A stretch of 64,000 nucleotides of DNA. It comes from Glutinoglossum americanum (taxonomy: Eukaryota > Ascomycota > Geoglossomycetes > Geoglossales > Geoglossaceae). The DNA lies in NCBI GenBank assembly GCA_020080175.1, contig JAGHQL010000025.1, positions 36,001 through 100,000 on the forward strand, in the 5' to 3' direction. The translations under genes and the position numbers were made by a program. Positions 23,595 through 35,351 of this stretch are shown here, piece after piece. Position 1 is the stretch's first letter. Each line of letters opens with the position of its first letter. The notes beneath the pieces were generated by a model, which had not been told where the DNA came from, made no database searches, and was given only the letters and a program-made list of their open reading frames with translations.

Positions 23595-26098
23595 CTAGAG
23601 CATACTCTCAACCTGGACCGTCTGTTCCGAGAGGCCTGATGAAGGAGTTGGTCTCGAACCCGCAAGTCTTGTTCCTACAAACCCTCTTCGGTTCCTTCCC
23701 GTGCGCCCTCTCCCGAGCCAATTATGCTTCAGCGTCTTGCTGAGCCTCTCCATTTTCAGCTGGGCATCATCTCCTGTTTGGACGGATGCAAGTACGGACA
23801 CACATTGTAGCATACGGCCGACGGTTTCTGTAACTACAGCGCTATCCGGCGGGGAGGTCGCTGTGATTGTGGGGATTGGGGATCTGTGAGAACCCCCAAT
23901 ATAGGTGTCTCCGGAAACGGCGTATCCCGAAGAGGTGTTACTCGTAGCTCTGCTCCTATTTCCTGATAGAGCGATAGGCTCGTTCAAAAGTGTTGGGGTT
24001 TGCGAACTGAAGCTGGAGGATGCGGGATCAAAGCTAGCTGAGGTACCTGGACGGCCACTAGAAATGCTATCAGGGATGGCGCCTAGGATATCTGAAAAAG
24101 CATTTATACTTTCTAGGCTCAATCGGGAAAAGATAGCCTCCAGCGTGTCATGACGGGATAAAACGACAACGTCGCGATAGGCGATGAGGACGATACGGCG
24201 AACGTTAAGCTCTTCACCCATGCTGCTGTCGGAATCAGAGTCCGGTAGTTCGCCCCAAAATTCTCTTGCTTCTTGGGCGTTCATGGCGTTACCAGTGCCC
24301 TTGAATTCTAGATCTAGAGGCAGGAATACTGCTTGCATGTAAGGTAGAATACTTCCAAAGACAAAAAGCCACATGTCAACGAGTTTCGTGACAAGTCTGT
24401 CATCGGGGCTGGATCTTAACGATTGGTCGAGAGATGAGAAACCGGTCTGAAGCAATTCTCTCAAGTCTTCTAGAAGAATGGTTGGCGCACGCTGTTGAAC
24501 ACATCGCTGGATATGTGCGCTAGTACAAAGTTTAGCTTTCTGTGACTTTATTTGCTGGCTCTTAGGCGGCGGTGGGAAACTTACTTCACGAGTCTGTTGA
24601 AATCTTCCACCGGCAGCCGCAGATCTTCACCCTCAAAAATGACGAGCAATTTTGCCTTCAGAAACGGCCAAGCATCATCTGGAGTCATCCCATGAAGCCC
24701 GAATCCATGCAACCCGGTGACCCCCCCTATGTCTCCACAATAGACACTTGCAGCTGAGCTATATGTGGACACATTGCTGGGTGCAGCGTTCCCTAAGAAG
24801 CTGGCCGCCCCGACCACAGATCCAAGACTCGAAGGGCCAGGCCATTCGCCGGGAATTGAGAATTCGCCCTCGGCTCCGACGCTCCCCGCACCGCCAGCAG
24901 CGTTCGCTGCGGCATTGGCCTTCTCTTCCTTTTTCTTCTCTCGAAGCGCACGCCCTCCATGACGAAGATCTAGTCCACTCATGGACTTTGCAAATGATGT
25001 TGCTGATGGACCGGGCGAAGATGGTGCAAACGAATAGAGAGACTGTGGGGCGTGAGGATCAAGAGGTTTTGAATTTGACGAAGCAGATGACAATGGCAGG
25101 TTATGGTGTTCCTCCTTTTCCTTCGCCCTGTGCTTCTGCCTGGATAGAAAGTAGTGCTTGTGTTTCTCAGTTGCGCCTGATTTCTCAGCTGGAGGTTGGA
25201 GTGTTGTAGTAGATGAATTAGCGTTAAAGTAAAGAGATGACGGAGGAGAGGAAGCGAGAGAGTCCGCCAGGCTCACACTAGATGGATTCATCCTTGGTAA
25301 TGGACTAGCTGAGCTGTTTTTCTTTGGAGAAGGGATAGGCTTATCCTTTTTGTCCAAGTCCTTGTCCTTGGAGATGCCCACGCTCCTAGGTTTTGAGAAG
25401 AGTTTCATCTTGCTCTTCTCTGGCTTTTGTTTGTGTTCCCTGTCGGAAAACGATGGACCGTCTGCAACTGGTAATCCCGGTGACGAGATTGCGCTTCGGG
25501 GGAAGGCTGCGTTCGCGGCGCTTGTGGCCGCAGCATAAGATCCAAGCAAGCCATTATGATATACACCTCTCGCATCGGTGGGGCCTAGCTGGAGTGGAGG
25601 AGGCAAGTTCGGATTACGTCGGCCTCCGGTAATCTCTGGAGGGCTGTGAGGATTGGGCACCGTCTGAGAGCGTTGTCTGGAGTGTTGTGCTTGCTGTTGC
25701 TGCATCGCAGCTTGGGCCGCAATCTGAGAGGCTGTGAGGTTTGGATTTGGCATATTGGTAAAATTAGATGAGGCAGCGGTCGGAAGAGTAGGCTCAAAAA
25801 AGCCTTGAGTGTGATGCTGATGTTGGCGGTGGGGAGGCGGCCCAAGCGGAGACTGGTTTCGGCGTGGTAGCTCGGCGTTTGGGTTAGGTCGAGAGAAGTT
25901 TTGTAGGCTTGTAGTACTCGAGCTCGGGTGTATCGCCGAAGCTAGAATCTGGCGAGAGGTCTGCTGAGACTGACTTTGCGAGTATACAGGCTTTCCTACA
26001 GTGACTTGAGATGAGACAGAAGATCCGCTTGAAGTCGAGTCTCGCGACTGAGGCCTTGGTGGTTGGGTGGAACGTGGGGAGCGAGATGGGGAATTCAT
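23595..26098 (-). CDS. HbrB-domain protein, TORC2 subunit (Bit61/PRR5 relative)
   Basis: Minus-strand exons 26098-24585 and 24519-23595 give 812 residues; the intron is 65 nt, phase 2. The first about 470 residues are Ser/Pro/Gln-rich and disordered. The HbrB domain starts near WPFLKAKLLVIFEGEDLRLP and continues across the intron (AHIQRCVQQRAPTILLEDL) through LLQTGFSSLDQSLR, ILPYMQAVFLPLDLEFKG and REFWGELPD to RRIVLIAYRDVVVLSRHDTL. A disordered insert follows, then TVGRMLQCVSVLASV and the basic end NWLGRGRTGRNRRG. In Aspergillus hbrB affects hyphal branching; yeast Bit61 and animal PRR5 are TORC2 subunits. The start used is the first ATG (MNSPSRSP). It is divergent from GON7 with 247 bp between starts. 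Confidence 0.87.
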
Positions 26099-26259
26099 CA
26101 CAGGAATCAAGAGTTACCAGTAAGGACAGGGGGTTGTACGATTAGAACTAAGTTAAAGCGATTGAAAAACGAGAGGTTCCACGGATCTGCCGTCAGATTG
26201 GTATTCCAAATAGTTTCCGTGAAGCATGTGGTTTGCGGTGATCTAAAGCTTGCATGGGT

Positions 26260-26266
26260 CCAATCA
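26260..26266. promoter_or_regulatory. CCAAT box in the HbrB/GON7 divergent promoter
   Basis: CCAATCA lies between the two divergent starts (26098 and 26346). It matches the fungal HAP/CBC complex core. Functional use is inferred. Confidence 0.35.
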
Positions 26267-26345
26267 GCCTCCGGAATTTGCCTGAAAATCGCCCCTCATC
26301 ATCAACCCACTGAGAAGACAACAACATCCGCCTTCACAGTACAAC

Positions 26346-26672
26346 ATGGCATCATCGCCTTTGAGCACTACAAATTTGCAAGCCCGGTATCGATCGCCTA
26401 ACGCTGAGAAGTTATTCGACTACGAGCTTCGAGGGTCGAGGGATAAATCCAAGGATCAGCTCTCCGCAGTGGGAAAAACTGCTTATCTCGCTAGCCTCCG
26501 CTCTTCAGTAGCCAAACTACAAGAGGAAATTAACACCTTCTTGACGCAAAAGATGGATGAAGACAAGGCTGCCACTGCGACCGGAATCGTGGGCAATGGG
26601 AAGGGGAAAGCTGTGCTGGACGATGAACGAGAGGAAGAGAATTATGGAGAGGAAGCTGTGAATGAGGACTAA
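26346..26672 (+). CDS. GON7: EKC/KEOPS complex subunit Gon7
   Basis: A single exon of 108 residues. The region TAYLASLRSSVAKLQEEINT followed by FLTQKMDEDKAA and the end EEENYGEEAVNED match filamentous-fungal Gon7 as I recall it: a short helical segment binding Pcc1, then a disordered acidic tail. KEOPS makes t6A37 in ANN-decoding tRNAs and has been tied to telomere maintenance. Gon7 is fast-evolving and small, so the call rests on the helix and tail pattern. No intron. The gene ends 224 bp from the end of VPS39 on the other strand. Confidence 0.8.
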   Translation: MASSPLSTTNLQARYRSPNAEKLFDYELRGSRDKSKDQLSAVGKTAYLASLRSSVAKLQEEINTFLTQKMDEDKAATATGIVGNGKGKAVLDDEREEENYGEEAVNED

Positions 26673-26895
26673 CAGACGAACTTTCCACGTCGGAGGGGCT
26701 TTCAGATTGCTGCACCAAGTCTAGCCTATATGGTTCTCCCTATACTACAATATCTCCGGAACTACTTCCCAGATAACTCAGGTCACAACTATGCTCTGGT
26801 ACAAGTGCTAGCTTTCCGGAACTCCAGCACTCGGCCTTTAAGCCGCCAACACATTTTTAGCTAATGGAAATTACCGTAAGACGCCAAGCAATGGA

Positions 26896-29800
26896 TCATC
26901 TCAGATCACGCAGTCCCAGCCCAGTCGTGGCTCGATTTATACAACCATAATGTACAACAGAATTACTGTTCGGGCGTTAGCAGCGGGGCCTCTTGATCAG
27001 AAGACTACCGTATGGAAACTCACTCTGGAAGTACGCTAATAACGCTTCTCCCTAATCTCTTGTGACAGACCCCGCATACTCTGTCTTCCCCTACCATGAC
27101 TCTACGGTTTCTTCCGCCTTTTCCTCCTGAGCTATCATCACCGAGCAATAGCATTGCCTGCGACTCCACCGTCTCGGTCTTTCGTAGTCCGACAACAACC
27201 CGGCCTTCATTGATAACGGACGTTGCTGCACGAATACGTCCACGGAAATATGATTCTAGATCTTGGATTGGCAAAGAAGATGGAATAAGATCTAGGGTAG
27301 AGGAAGCGGGGAGGCGAGAGCCGTGTTTTGAAAGTAGATTGAGGGCTGGCTCCCAGCTCGGAGAGTGCGGAGGTGGTGGAGATAGGTAGAGTGATAAGAG
27401 AGTGTGATAGATTGATGGCGACGTATCATTGTCCGATGCGGAGGGAGCATGGGGCTGTTCGGGGGTCGATGTAGGTGAAACCTGGGAGAGATGAATGCGG
27501 TTGCAGTACCTGTCCCACCAGAATTAGTCTCGAAAGCGACCTGAGATTGGCAATACCAACTCTTCAGCTTTCTCATGATCTCTGAGTCTAAAAATGTAAA
27601 TCTCCAAAGCTTGCTTGTGTTGACCCATGTTGCTAAGCACGATGGCCCTAGCCTCGTAAAACTCCGGATCTGAATAGACAATAGACATCAGACTTCTGAT
27701 GTCGGATATTGTTATACAAGACTTACCATCTCTTGGTATAAGCCCTAGCGCTCTAGCAAGGGAATATTGCCGGCTCATTCTCAGGAAAGAAAGCAACCTT
27801 TCCCTCCATTCGGCTCGCTCATTGTCAGTTTGGAAACCTATATCTTTTGTTTCCTTTTCGCCTCCTCGCCATTTCAACCTTTCTAGATACAGGCTAACTA
27901 GTCGGTTGTGAAACTCTGGCGTCAAGTCGTTCAATTCGTGGATAAGGTGCTCGATATACTTGACTGCGAGTTTCAAGTCAATCCCTTGTAAGAAACTGAC
28001 GACTTTCTCTCTCGGCAAAGTCTCAGCATTCTCTGAATCAGTAACAAAGATCTCCATCCCTAACTCCGGATTACATGTGAGTGGCCACTCCGAAAATTCA
28101 AGGATGAGATCTACCATCTCTGGCGGGAGATTTTGTAAATAGCCAACTGTCCTCTTGGGACCATGTAGGGTAGGAGCTCTTTCATCCTCATCAGTTTGGC
28201 CAAACTTTTGGAGAAGCTCCAGCGCAGGACGATGGAGCTTTTTGCCGTAGAAGAAATCCACTAGATCGTTATAACGTCCACTTTCGAGTAGTTTCTCATT
28301 GACGACATCGGGATCACAAAAATTTGGGATACGGAAGAGCGATCCAGCTAGCGTTGGTCGTGCAAGCATATAGCCGCGGAAAAGGGTGGTGTCCACTAGT
28401 TTAGCAGTCTCCCGGAGCTTTTGTTCGCGGTCAACATCAGTTAACGATGAAATCATGAGCAATGAGTCAAACGAAGGCTTTGGTGTTCCGTTACTGCCGT
28501 CCGGGGGGCTTGACACGGCATCCTTCAGGGAGCCATCAGGGTTCAAATATCTCTGAAGCTTAGTTCTAGTACCGACTAAGAATGTGCAAAGTTCTAGAAC
28601 AGCCGTTTGGAGGTCTTTACCTTCTAAGAACCAGTAAGCATACCTACAACACTCTAGAGGGGACGTAGTCTCACCCAAGGGTTTGTCAGGGGACACCGTT
28701 TCTGAGTGCTTCCCCAAGACGCTACCAGTATCACTTCCTTCTCCTACCTCCCCTCTAATCCATGATCTAATAGAGGAGGCATCAGAAGTGGTCTTTTTGC
28801 TCTCTGCCTTTAGCTTTCCGATAGTAGAACGTTTTGTATCTTCCACAAGTTTTGATGAATTGCCGTTCTGCGCAAGAACTTCGCTGTCGTGGTTCACGTT
28901 GGCCTCCAGGACGGATTCATTATCACTGGCCACGGCGTCGTCTATTGTCGCTAATTCGCCGGAGATAATGCGAGGGTACAGTTTTATTACTCGTTCTGCC
29001 GGCGCTGAGACTTCTGTGAAGAGGTCTAGCGATTGGCGGTACTTTCGTTGACCAAATAGTTTCTGGGCCTTTTGCATCTTTACTTCTCTCAATGTATCTC
29101 CCTTGTTCTCCACAAGGGCATCTTCCAGTAGCCCAAGTAAACTTATGGCTTCGTCCAACTCTCCTTTGGCTATCAATTGCTCGACTTGTAAATTATAGTC
29201 TATGGACACTAGGCGCCAGATGCATCGGTCGCTCGCAATTAGTGATCCCTTTCCAGCGTGGGCCAAGCTAACGTTAGGTTGAGGTACATGCAAAGTACTG
29301 GCATTTTGTAGAGGAATTGACTGCACCAAGGATAGTGTATCCGGATTTCTAACTTCCAGGGCGCCTTTATATGGAGATAGCAACGAGATCAAGTACGGAT
29401 ACGAAAATGAAATAGCCTCCGGAGCTACAGGCCAGGGTACCTGTCGCCTATCCAGAGCTTTGCCTTCCGGGTCGACAAAGAGTGTGTTGACATCCTTGGC
29501 CAGTAGTATTTCTCCCTCTGTCAACCTTGTTGCTAATGGTTTCGGACCCCATGACCCCATACCCATATAACCCATCCCGGTAGCTCCAACGCTTCCAAAC
29601 CTGCTTCCTTCCTGACTAGTAACCCCACCAATACTCCCTGGCCCAACTATGTCCGTTATTTTCTGGCTCTCCACATTTACCATGACGTATCCGGAGTTGA
29701 GGCCACATAAAAGGTTGGTTCCATCCGCCCAAGTCAGCGTCCTAGCAGCGGCAGATAGTGTCACTTCAGGTGACTCTGATGAGAGCTCTGTGTCGTGCCA

Positions 29801-30343
29801 GGACCACAACAATAGCTTCCGCTTAACAGCAACGGCAAGGCGGGACACGATAGAGGGAACGCCCGTGGTTGGGTCCTTGACGATGTTCGAGGTCACAGCA
29901 AATGTAGAAGCGCCCTTCGTCTTCACGAGCTGTTCTTGGAGCGTATATGATTGAACGTCATGAATCGAGACGTAGCTATCAGAGAGCGAGATCAAAATAT
30001 TTGCCTCTTTGATGATCGCCAACTGTTCGATCGCACGGCGGGAGAACTTCTCAACCTCACGAAGCAGATCCGCTGGCCGCACATTTGGCTGCGAGGCGGA
30101 TTCATCAGGTGGATGCGATGCACCATTCTCGTGAGCTATCTGCTTGGTCTGCTCGTTGATCCGATAAATTCGAAGAGTTCCGGTGTACAGGCCGACAAGC
30201 ACCTTATCGCCTATAAACAGAATGAGATCATGAATGTGTTGTAGCCGCGCTATATACTCACCAAAAGAAAGAATAGATTCAATCTTTGACTTGTCCCGCT
30301 GCTTGAACTCGACGATTGGTTGAGCATTGAATGCAGAGAGCAT
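26896..30343 (-). CDS. VPS39: HOPS complex subunit Vps39/Vam6
   Basis: Minus-strand exons 30343-30262, 30210-27727, 27669-27561, 27509-27024 and 26965-26896 give 1076 residues. The N-terminal CNH domain begins with FNAQPIVEFKQRDKSKIESI and, across intron 1, LSFGDKVLVGLYTGTLRIYRI. The Vps39-1 and clathrin-heavy-chain-like repeats follow (ELLQKFGQ, RTVGYLQNLP, PEFYEARAIVLSNMGQHKQA, EEYCNRIH). The C-terminus has the RING-like Vps39-2 motif CGVCHKRLGRSVISVLP, completed only by a last exon of 70 nt giving DNSVVHYGC. HOPS tethers vacuolar membranes with Rab7/Ypt7. Introns 1 (51 nt) and 2 (57 nt) are multiples of three without stops, so unspliced RNA stays open. Intron 3 has a GTTGGT donor. Confidence 0.93.
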
Positions 30344-31013
30344 GGCTCGGCTCAGCCAGCTCAAGCTGGAACTGCCTACGGGTGCAAATAGATGTTCTAG
30401 TGGCGAGGGAAAGGAAGTCGCAGCTCCATGCTCGATGGAATCTCAGTTGTTGCTGATGCTGCAGGGCTCGATAGCAGAGGGGATTTCGATAAACGCTTGA
30501 ATATTTAACCGCCAAGGGTTGAGAGTGCTACGGCGGTCCATAGAGGCATAGATATACTAGTCGTTGCAGGTCGCCGTAGCCGCTGAGGACATTTGTCACA
30601 TCCCTACGTAAACTCGAATGCTGCCTTACAGATGTGGCTTGATGCAGTTGTTTCTACTTTTTCCACCCTCCTGCGACTGAACTTGTAAACGCATCTCGAA
30701 CCTGCAGACCACCAGATGCATGTAATTTCGCACTACGTCACATCCGAGGGGGTTCGTCAAAATTCAGTCTGTTCTCGTGCCCTTTACTTCCTCCTCTATT
30801 CCTGAGGCCAGACGATCCAGTATTTATGCGCATTTCGCTCCATCGTCGTCGGCAGGATTAGCAGGAGGAAGGCACAATCATACCCACCCCGTTGCAGATT
30901 TTGAGCTAGAAAATCTCTCTCGGCTTGCTCGCCGAAGAAGGGCCGACAGACTACAGGTAAAGAGGGAGGCAAAGCGACTGGAAAAGCTAGCAAAACTCAT
31001 TGCAGAATCAGAC
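30344..31013. promoter_or_regulatory. Divergent promoter region VPS39 / SPX transporter
   Basis: The 670 bp between the two starts. Bases 30777-31013 form an in-frame open extension of the SPX gene without an ATG (see findings). No Pho4-type CACGTG was seen. Confidence 0.45.
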
Positions 31014-33880
31014 ATGAAGTTCTCACATAGCCTGCAATTTAACGCTGTCCCGGACTGGAGTGCTCACTACATCGCATATAGCAATCTCAAGAAGCTGTAA
31101 GCGCTCCCCTCCCACTTGTGCTGTGAATAGATGAATACACATTGAATCGCTCCAATGTCTAACTTCGAGGAACTTTACTCCGGCAGAATCTTTCAACTTG
31201 AGAAGTTAATCAATCAATCCAACCCTCAGGGCCTAGAGAACCAAGATGCGGAAGCGTCACCTCTTCTCGAGAGCAGCGCCCAAAACCCAGACCAGGTTTT
31301 TAGACGCGCATTAGATACCGAGCTCGAGAAAGTGTGCTCTTTCTACCAACTCAAAGAACTTGAAATTTACGGTGAAGTCTCTTCCCTGCTTAAAGACAAG
31401 GAGACCTACGAAGATGAGACCGAGGGGATGGAAAGCGATCGTAGTCTAAGCTCAGCCGGTGGTAGAGGTTTAGGAAGCAGGGCTGGTAACCAGAGGCAGG
31501 GGAGCATATTTCGGAGCCTTGGATTTGCGAGGCAACGGAAGACGAGCACGCTTAGTGCATCAATAGGCGAAGAAGATGAGAGTGACGAAGAAGATGCAGA
31601 CGAGCGTGCCGCGCTGTGGAAGACGAAAGGGAGGAGACGGACATGGGATGCTGATGCTCAACAAAGTGTGGATGACATGAGAAGTTCAACAGAGCTCTCG
31701 AGATCAAGGCGAAGATGGAGCCAAGCCTTCGATGACTACGCCGATCAGGGTTTCGCTGCATTATACGATTCTGGCATCACTCTGAAGAAGCGGGCAATAA
31801 GCCTCTACGTTTCCCTCTGCGAACTGAAGTCCTTCATCCAGCTAAATAAAACAGGCTTTACTAAAGCATTGAAGAAGTATGACAAGATTCTCGACCGACA
31901 CATAAAGGCCTCCTACCTTGAGGAGTGCGTATTAACAGCATATCCATTTCAGAGGGAAACTATGGGGCACCTTGAGGAGAATATTAAAATGATCGAACAA
32001 GCTTATGCGGATATTGTGACAAAGGGGGACGTGGAACTCGCAAAGAGAGAGCTGCGGCTCAATCTCCGGGAACACGTCGTCTGGGAACGGAATACTGTCT
32101 GGCGGGAGATGATCGGGATTGAGCGGAAATCACAGGCAGCGAATCTGGGACTTCGGCAGACACTGTTGGGCGGAGACCAAGACCCGGCGAAGGCAAGACT
32201 GCAAGGGGATGATGTAGATGACTATGGCACCAAAGAGCTACAAACGCCTATAGGGAAGCTCTACTATCCAAAATGGCTGTTTAGTATGAATTTCTTTATC
32301 CTCGCTGGAGTGGTGAGTGTCTTCATAATATTTCTAAACGCCCCAATCTTGAAAAACCCCGAGCAGAGAAACTGCTTAGCAATGCTGGTATTCGTCAGCC
32401 TGTTGTGGGCTACAGAAGTAAGTCCCCCATGCATGAAGATGCGTACCTACACACCAGATTCAAATTGTTGATGTATTCTACTTTAGGTTATTCCTCTGTT
32501 CGTCACTTCACTTCTGATACCATTTCTTGTGGTTACTCTCCGAGTCGTACGCTCGGAGGACAAACCTTATCGACGTCTAGGTTCCAAGGAGACGGCAAAA
32601 TTTATTTTTGGGGCCATGTGGACACCAGTCATCATGTTACTCCTCGGCGGCTTCTCTATTGCAGCGGCGCTATCAAAGTATCACATAGCGAAATTATTGG
32701 CTACTTTTGTCCTCAGCAAAGCAGGTACAAGGCCCAGGACCGTTTTGATAACAAATATGTTTGTCGCAATGGTAGCCAGCATGTGGATTAGTAATGTTGC
32801 GGCTCCAGTTCTGTGCTTTTCTATTATTCAGGTAAGAGAATCCCGGTCAGAAGCGTTCAAAGTTTCTGAAATCCGTCTAGCCAATGCTCCGCAATTTACC
32901 CTCGGATTCAAAATTCTCCAAAGCCTTGATCCTTGGCATCGCCCTAGCCTCCAATATTGGCGGAATGGCATCCCCTATTGCATCCCCACAGAATATCATA
33001 GCACTGCAGAATATGAAGCCGGAACCTAGCTGGGGAGCTTGGTTCTTCGTAGCCCTTCCTATTTGCATTCTCTCCATACTTCTTATCTGGGTTCTACTAC
33101 TCGCAACCTTCCAGCCTGGCAAGGGAACAACAATCGTCCCCATCCGGCAAATGTCGGATAAATTTACTGGCGTCCAGTATTTCATCTCCTTTGTCACCAT
33201 CGGCACCATCCTGCTTTGGTGTGTTACCCACCAGTTAGAGTCAACTTTCGGCGATATGGGAGTCGTAGCCATTATTCCGATGGTTCTCTTCTTTGGCACA
33301 GGCATCCTCACCAAAGAGGACTTTAACAATTTTCTTTGGACTATCATCATACTCGCTGCTGGCGGGCTATCTCTTGGCAAAGCAGTGGATAGCTCTGGAT
33401 TATTGCACACGATTGCACAATCTATCCGCGACCATGTACAGGGCATGGATCTCTATGGAGTATTAGTTGTCTTTTGCGGGTTGATATTGGTTATCGCGAC
33501 CTTTATCAGCCACACAGTGGCTGCCCTGATCATATTGCCCATCGTGCACCAGGTTGGAGCTGGGATGGATGAGCCACACCCGAATTTGCTGGTTATGGGG
33601 AGTGCTCTGATGTGCTCTGCAGCGATGGGATTGCCAACTAGTGGATTTCCAAATATGAGTAAGTTGATTCTGGGATCTTTTCCTATCCTGTCACTATCAA
33701 GCCCCGATATGAGGAGTCATATCTAACCCTCGGACAGCGGCAATCATGATGGAGGATTCGCAAGGGCGTCGTTATTTAAGAGTGAAGCACTTCATATCGA
33801 GGGGTGTTCCCAGTAGCGTTCTGACCTTTGTTGTGGTGGTAACCATTGGATATGGCTTGATGCTTGTTGTGGGGTTGTAG
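31014..33880 (+). CDS. Low-affinity phosphate transporter with SPX domain (Pho87/Pho90 type)
   Basis: Exons 31014-31096, 31187-32417, 32487-32831, 32881-33658 and 33738-33880 give 859 residues. It starts at the classical SPX beginning MKFSHSLQFNAVPDW and SAHYIAYSNLKKL, continued across intron 1 by IFQLEKL. The SPX domain runs to about residue 340 with an acidic Ser-rich insert; its core includes LNKTGFTKALKKYDKI, with the lysines that sense inositol pyrophosphates. The rest is a permease of the divalent anion:Na symporter type: KWLFSMNFFILAGV, ILGIALASNIGGMASPIASP, GTGILTKEDFNNFLW, ISHTVAALIILP and MGLPTSGFPNMT (the last across intron 4). Such proteins carry phosphate at the plasma membrane or, as Pho91, at the vacuole; I cannot separate these. 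The gene ends 115 bp from the end of the HMG-CoA lyase gene. Confidence 0.92.
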
Positions 33881-33995
33881 GGCGCGCTTTCGACTTGTGG
33901 GCGCCAGGCGGGATTTTCTATCCCGCTTCTTCATGTGTAGCCTTTGATGAATATTCAAAGATTTTCTTTACTCTTGCCTTTCCCTACGGAGTCTT

Positions 33996-35246
33996 TTACC
34001 CCTCTTCCCTAGCTAACAGAGCCTTCCCAACTCTCGACCCATTCTCGCGCCCCAACACCCCCGAAACCCAGTCTCCAACCTCCGCAATTTTCCCCAAATC
34101 TACACCCGGTTCCATCCCTACGCTTTGTAGGAAATATACCACCTCCTCCGTCGCCACATTGCCCGTAGCCCCCCTTGCATATGGACAACCTCCTAGCCCC
34201 GCAACACTGCTATCAAGCACTCTAACCCCAGCATCTAGCGCGACTGCGCAATTCACCAGCGCCTGTCCATATGTGTCATGGAAATGTCCAGCCAGTTTCT
34301 CCATCGGCACACCCGCATCCCTCAGTATCCGGAACAGAGCCTGGGTGCGGGGGGCCGTGCCCATGCCTGTCGTATCGCCAAGAGATATCTCAGAGCAGCC
34401 CATATCGAGCAATTTATTAGAGAGATCTGCAACAGTAATGGGAGAAACATGTGGGCCGTCGTAGGGACAGCCGAGCACAACGGAAATATAGGCGCGGATT
34501 GGTATGTGGAGGGAGGTGGCGAAAGTAACAACGGGGTCGAGTCGAGTCAATGACTCAGCGATGGTGCAATTTGTGTTCTTGAGGGAGAAGGAGTCGGTGG
34601 CGGCGATAAAGATAGACAGTTCGGTGGGTTGGGGCGCGGGGACTGGATTGACGGGCGTTCGTTCGGGGTCTGGTTGGTGTGAATTTGCGGTCTTGCCGTT
34701 AGTCGTTGAGAGAGGTGAGAGCTTTTCGCAGACGCTGAGGGCGGCTTTTAGTCCTTTGAGGTTTGGGACGAGGAAAGGATAATTTATTGGGTATGGTGAG
34801 GTAGGAGGAGCCTTGAGTAGGTGTTCCAGGATCCTGGAAGAGTCCGCCATCTAGACACAGTGAAGAGGGGAGTTGTGTTACTCAAGAGTTCGCAATTCAT
34901 TTAACATAAATCATAAAGATGCATGTTTGACCCAAATTCCCAACAATGCTCTTGGAATTGGCGAACCTACCTGTGGCACCCACTTCGGCGATACAAATGC
35001 CCCTGCCTCAATATCCCGCAGGCCAGTCTTGGCCAGACGCTCAATGAATTCAATTTTCATCGCCAGCGGGATAATGCCCTTCTCATTCTGAAGTCCATCT
35101 CGAGGTCCGACTTCAACGATGCGCACTCGGTCTCCAGACGGTGGGAGCTGCGGTGCTGGAGCAGAGAACGTTGCTAGAGCCCGCGTAACCACAATGGGCC
35201 GTGTAGAGCGTGCAATTCTACCAATGGATGGTCGCAGCGGTGTCAT
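33996..35246 (-). CDS. Hydroxymethylglutaryl-CoA lyase
   Basis: Minus-strand exons 35246-34971 and 34850-33996 give 376 residues; the intron is 120 nt, phase 0. The first about 35 residues are Arg/Ser/Thr-rich without acids, as in a mitochondrial presequence. Then [15 protein letters not shown] carries the catalytic Arg-Asp pair, and FVSPKWVPQ meets [11 protein letters not shown] at the junction. [11 protein letters not shown] provides the metal-binding histidines, and [19 protein letters not shown] holds the active-site cysteine (signature GGCPYA). The enzyme splits HMG-CoA into acetyl-CoA and acetoacetate in leucine breakdown. A Pro/Thr/Asn-rich insert of about 30 residues (near 145-175) is extra to the animal enzyme. 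Only 105 bp separate its start from that of DPH1. Confidence 0.92.
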
Positions 35247-35351
35247 CTCTGGTATTTATTACAGAAATCATGGGGTTAAAGGAGTATGAGGCGGTGCATA
35301 GAGAGTGGCTGGCAAATGGCGTGGATACATGCTCGCTTACTATCGGGATAG
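35247..35351. promoter_or_regulatory. 105-bp divergent promoter HMG-CoA lyase / DPH1
   Basis: Starts at 35246 (minus) and 35352 (plus) leave 105 bp for both promoters and leaders. Both proteins could start later at internal ATGs (for DPH1 at 35409), which would widen it. No known motif was recognised. Confidence 0.5.

Noticed and set aside
22895-23598. Two 86-87-codon plus-strand ORFs between the desaturase and HbrB genes
   Set aside because: No recognisable features, and the region is explained as promoter and 3' UTR.
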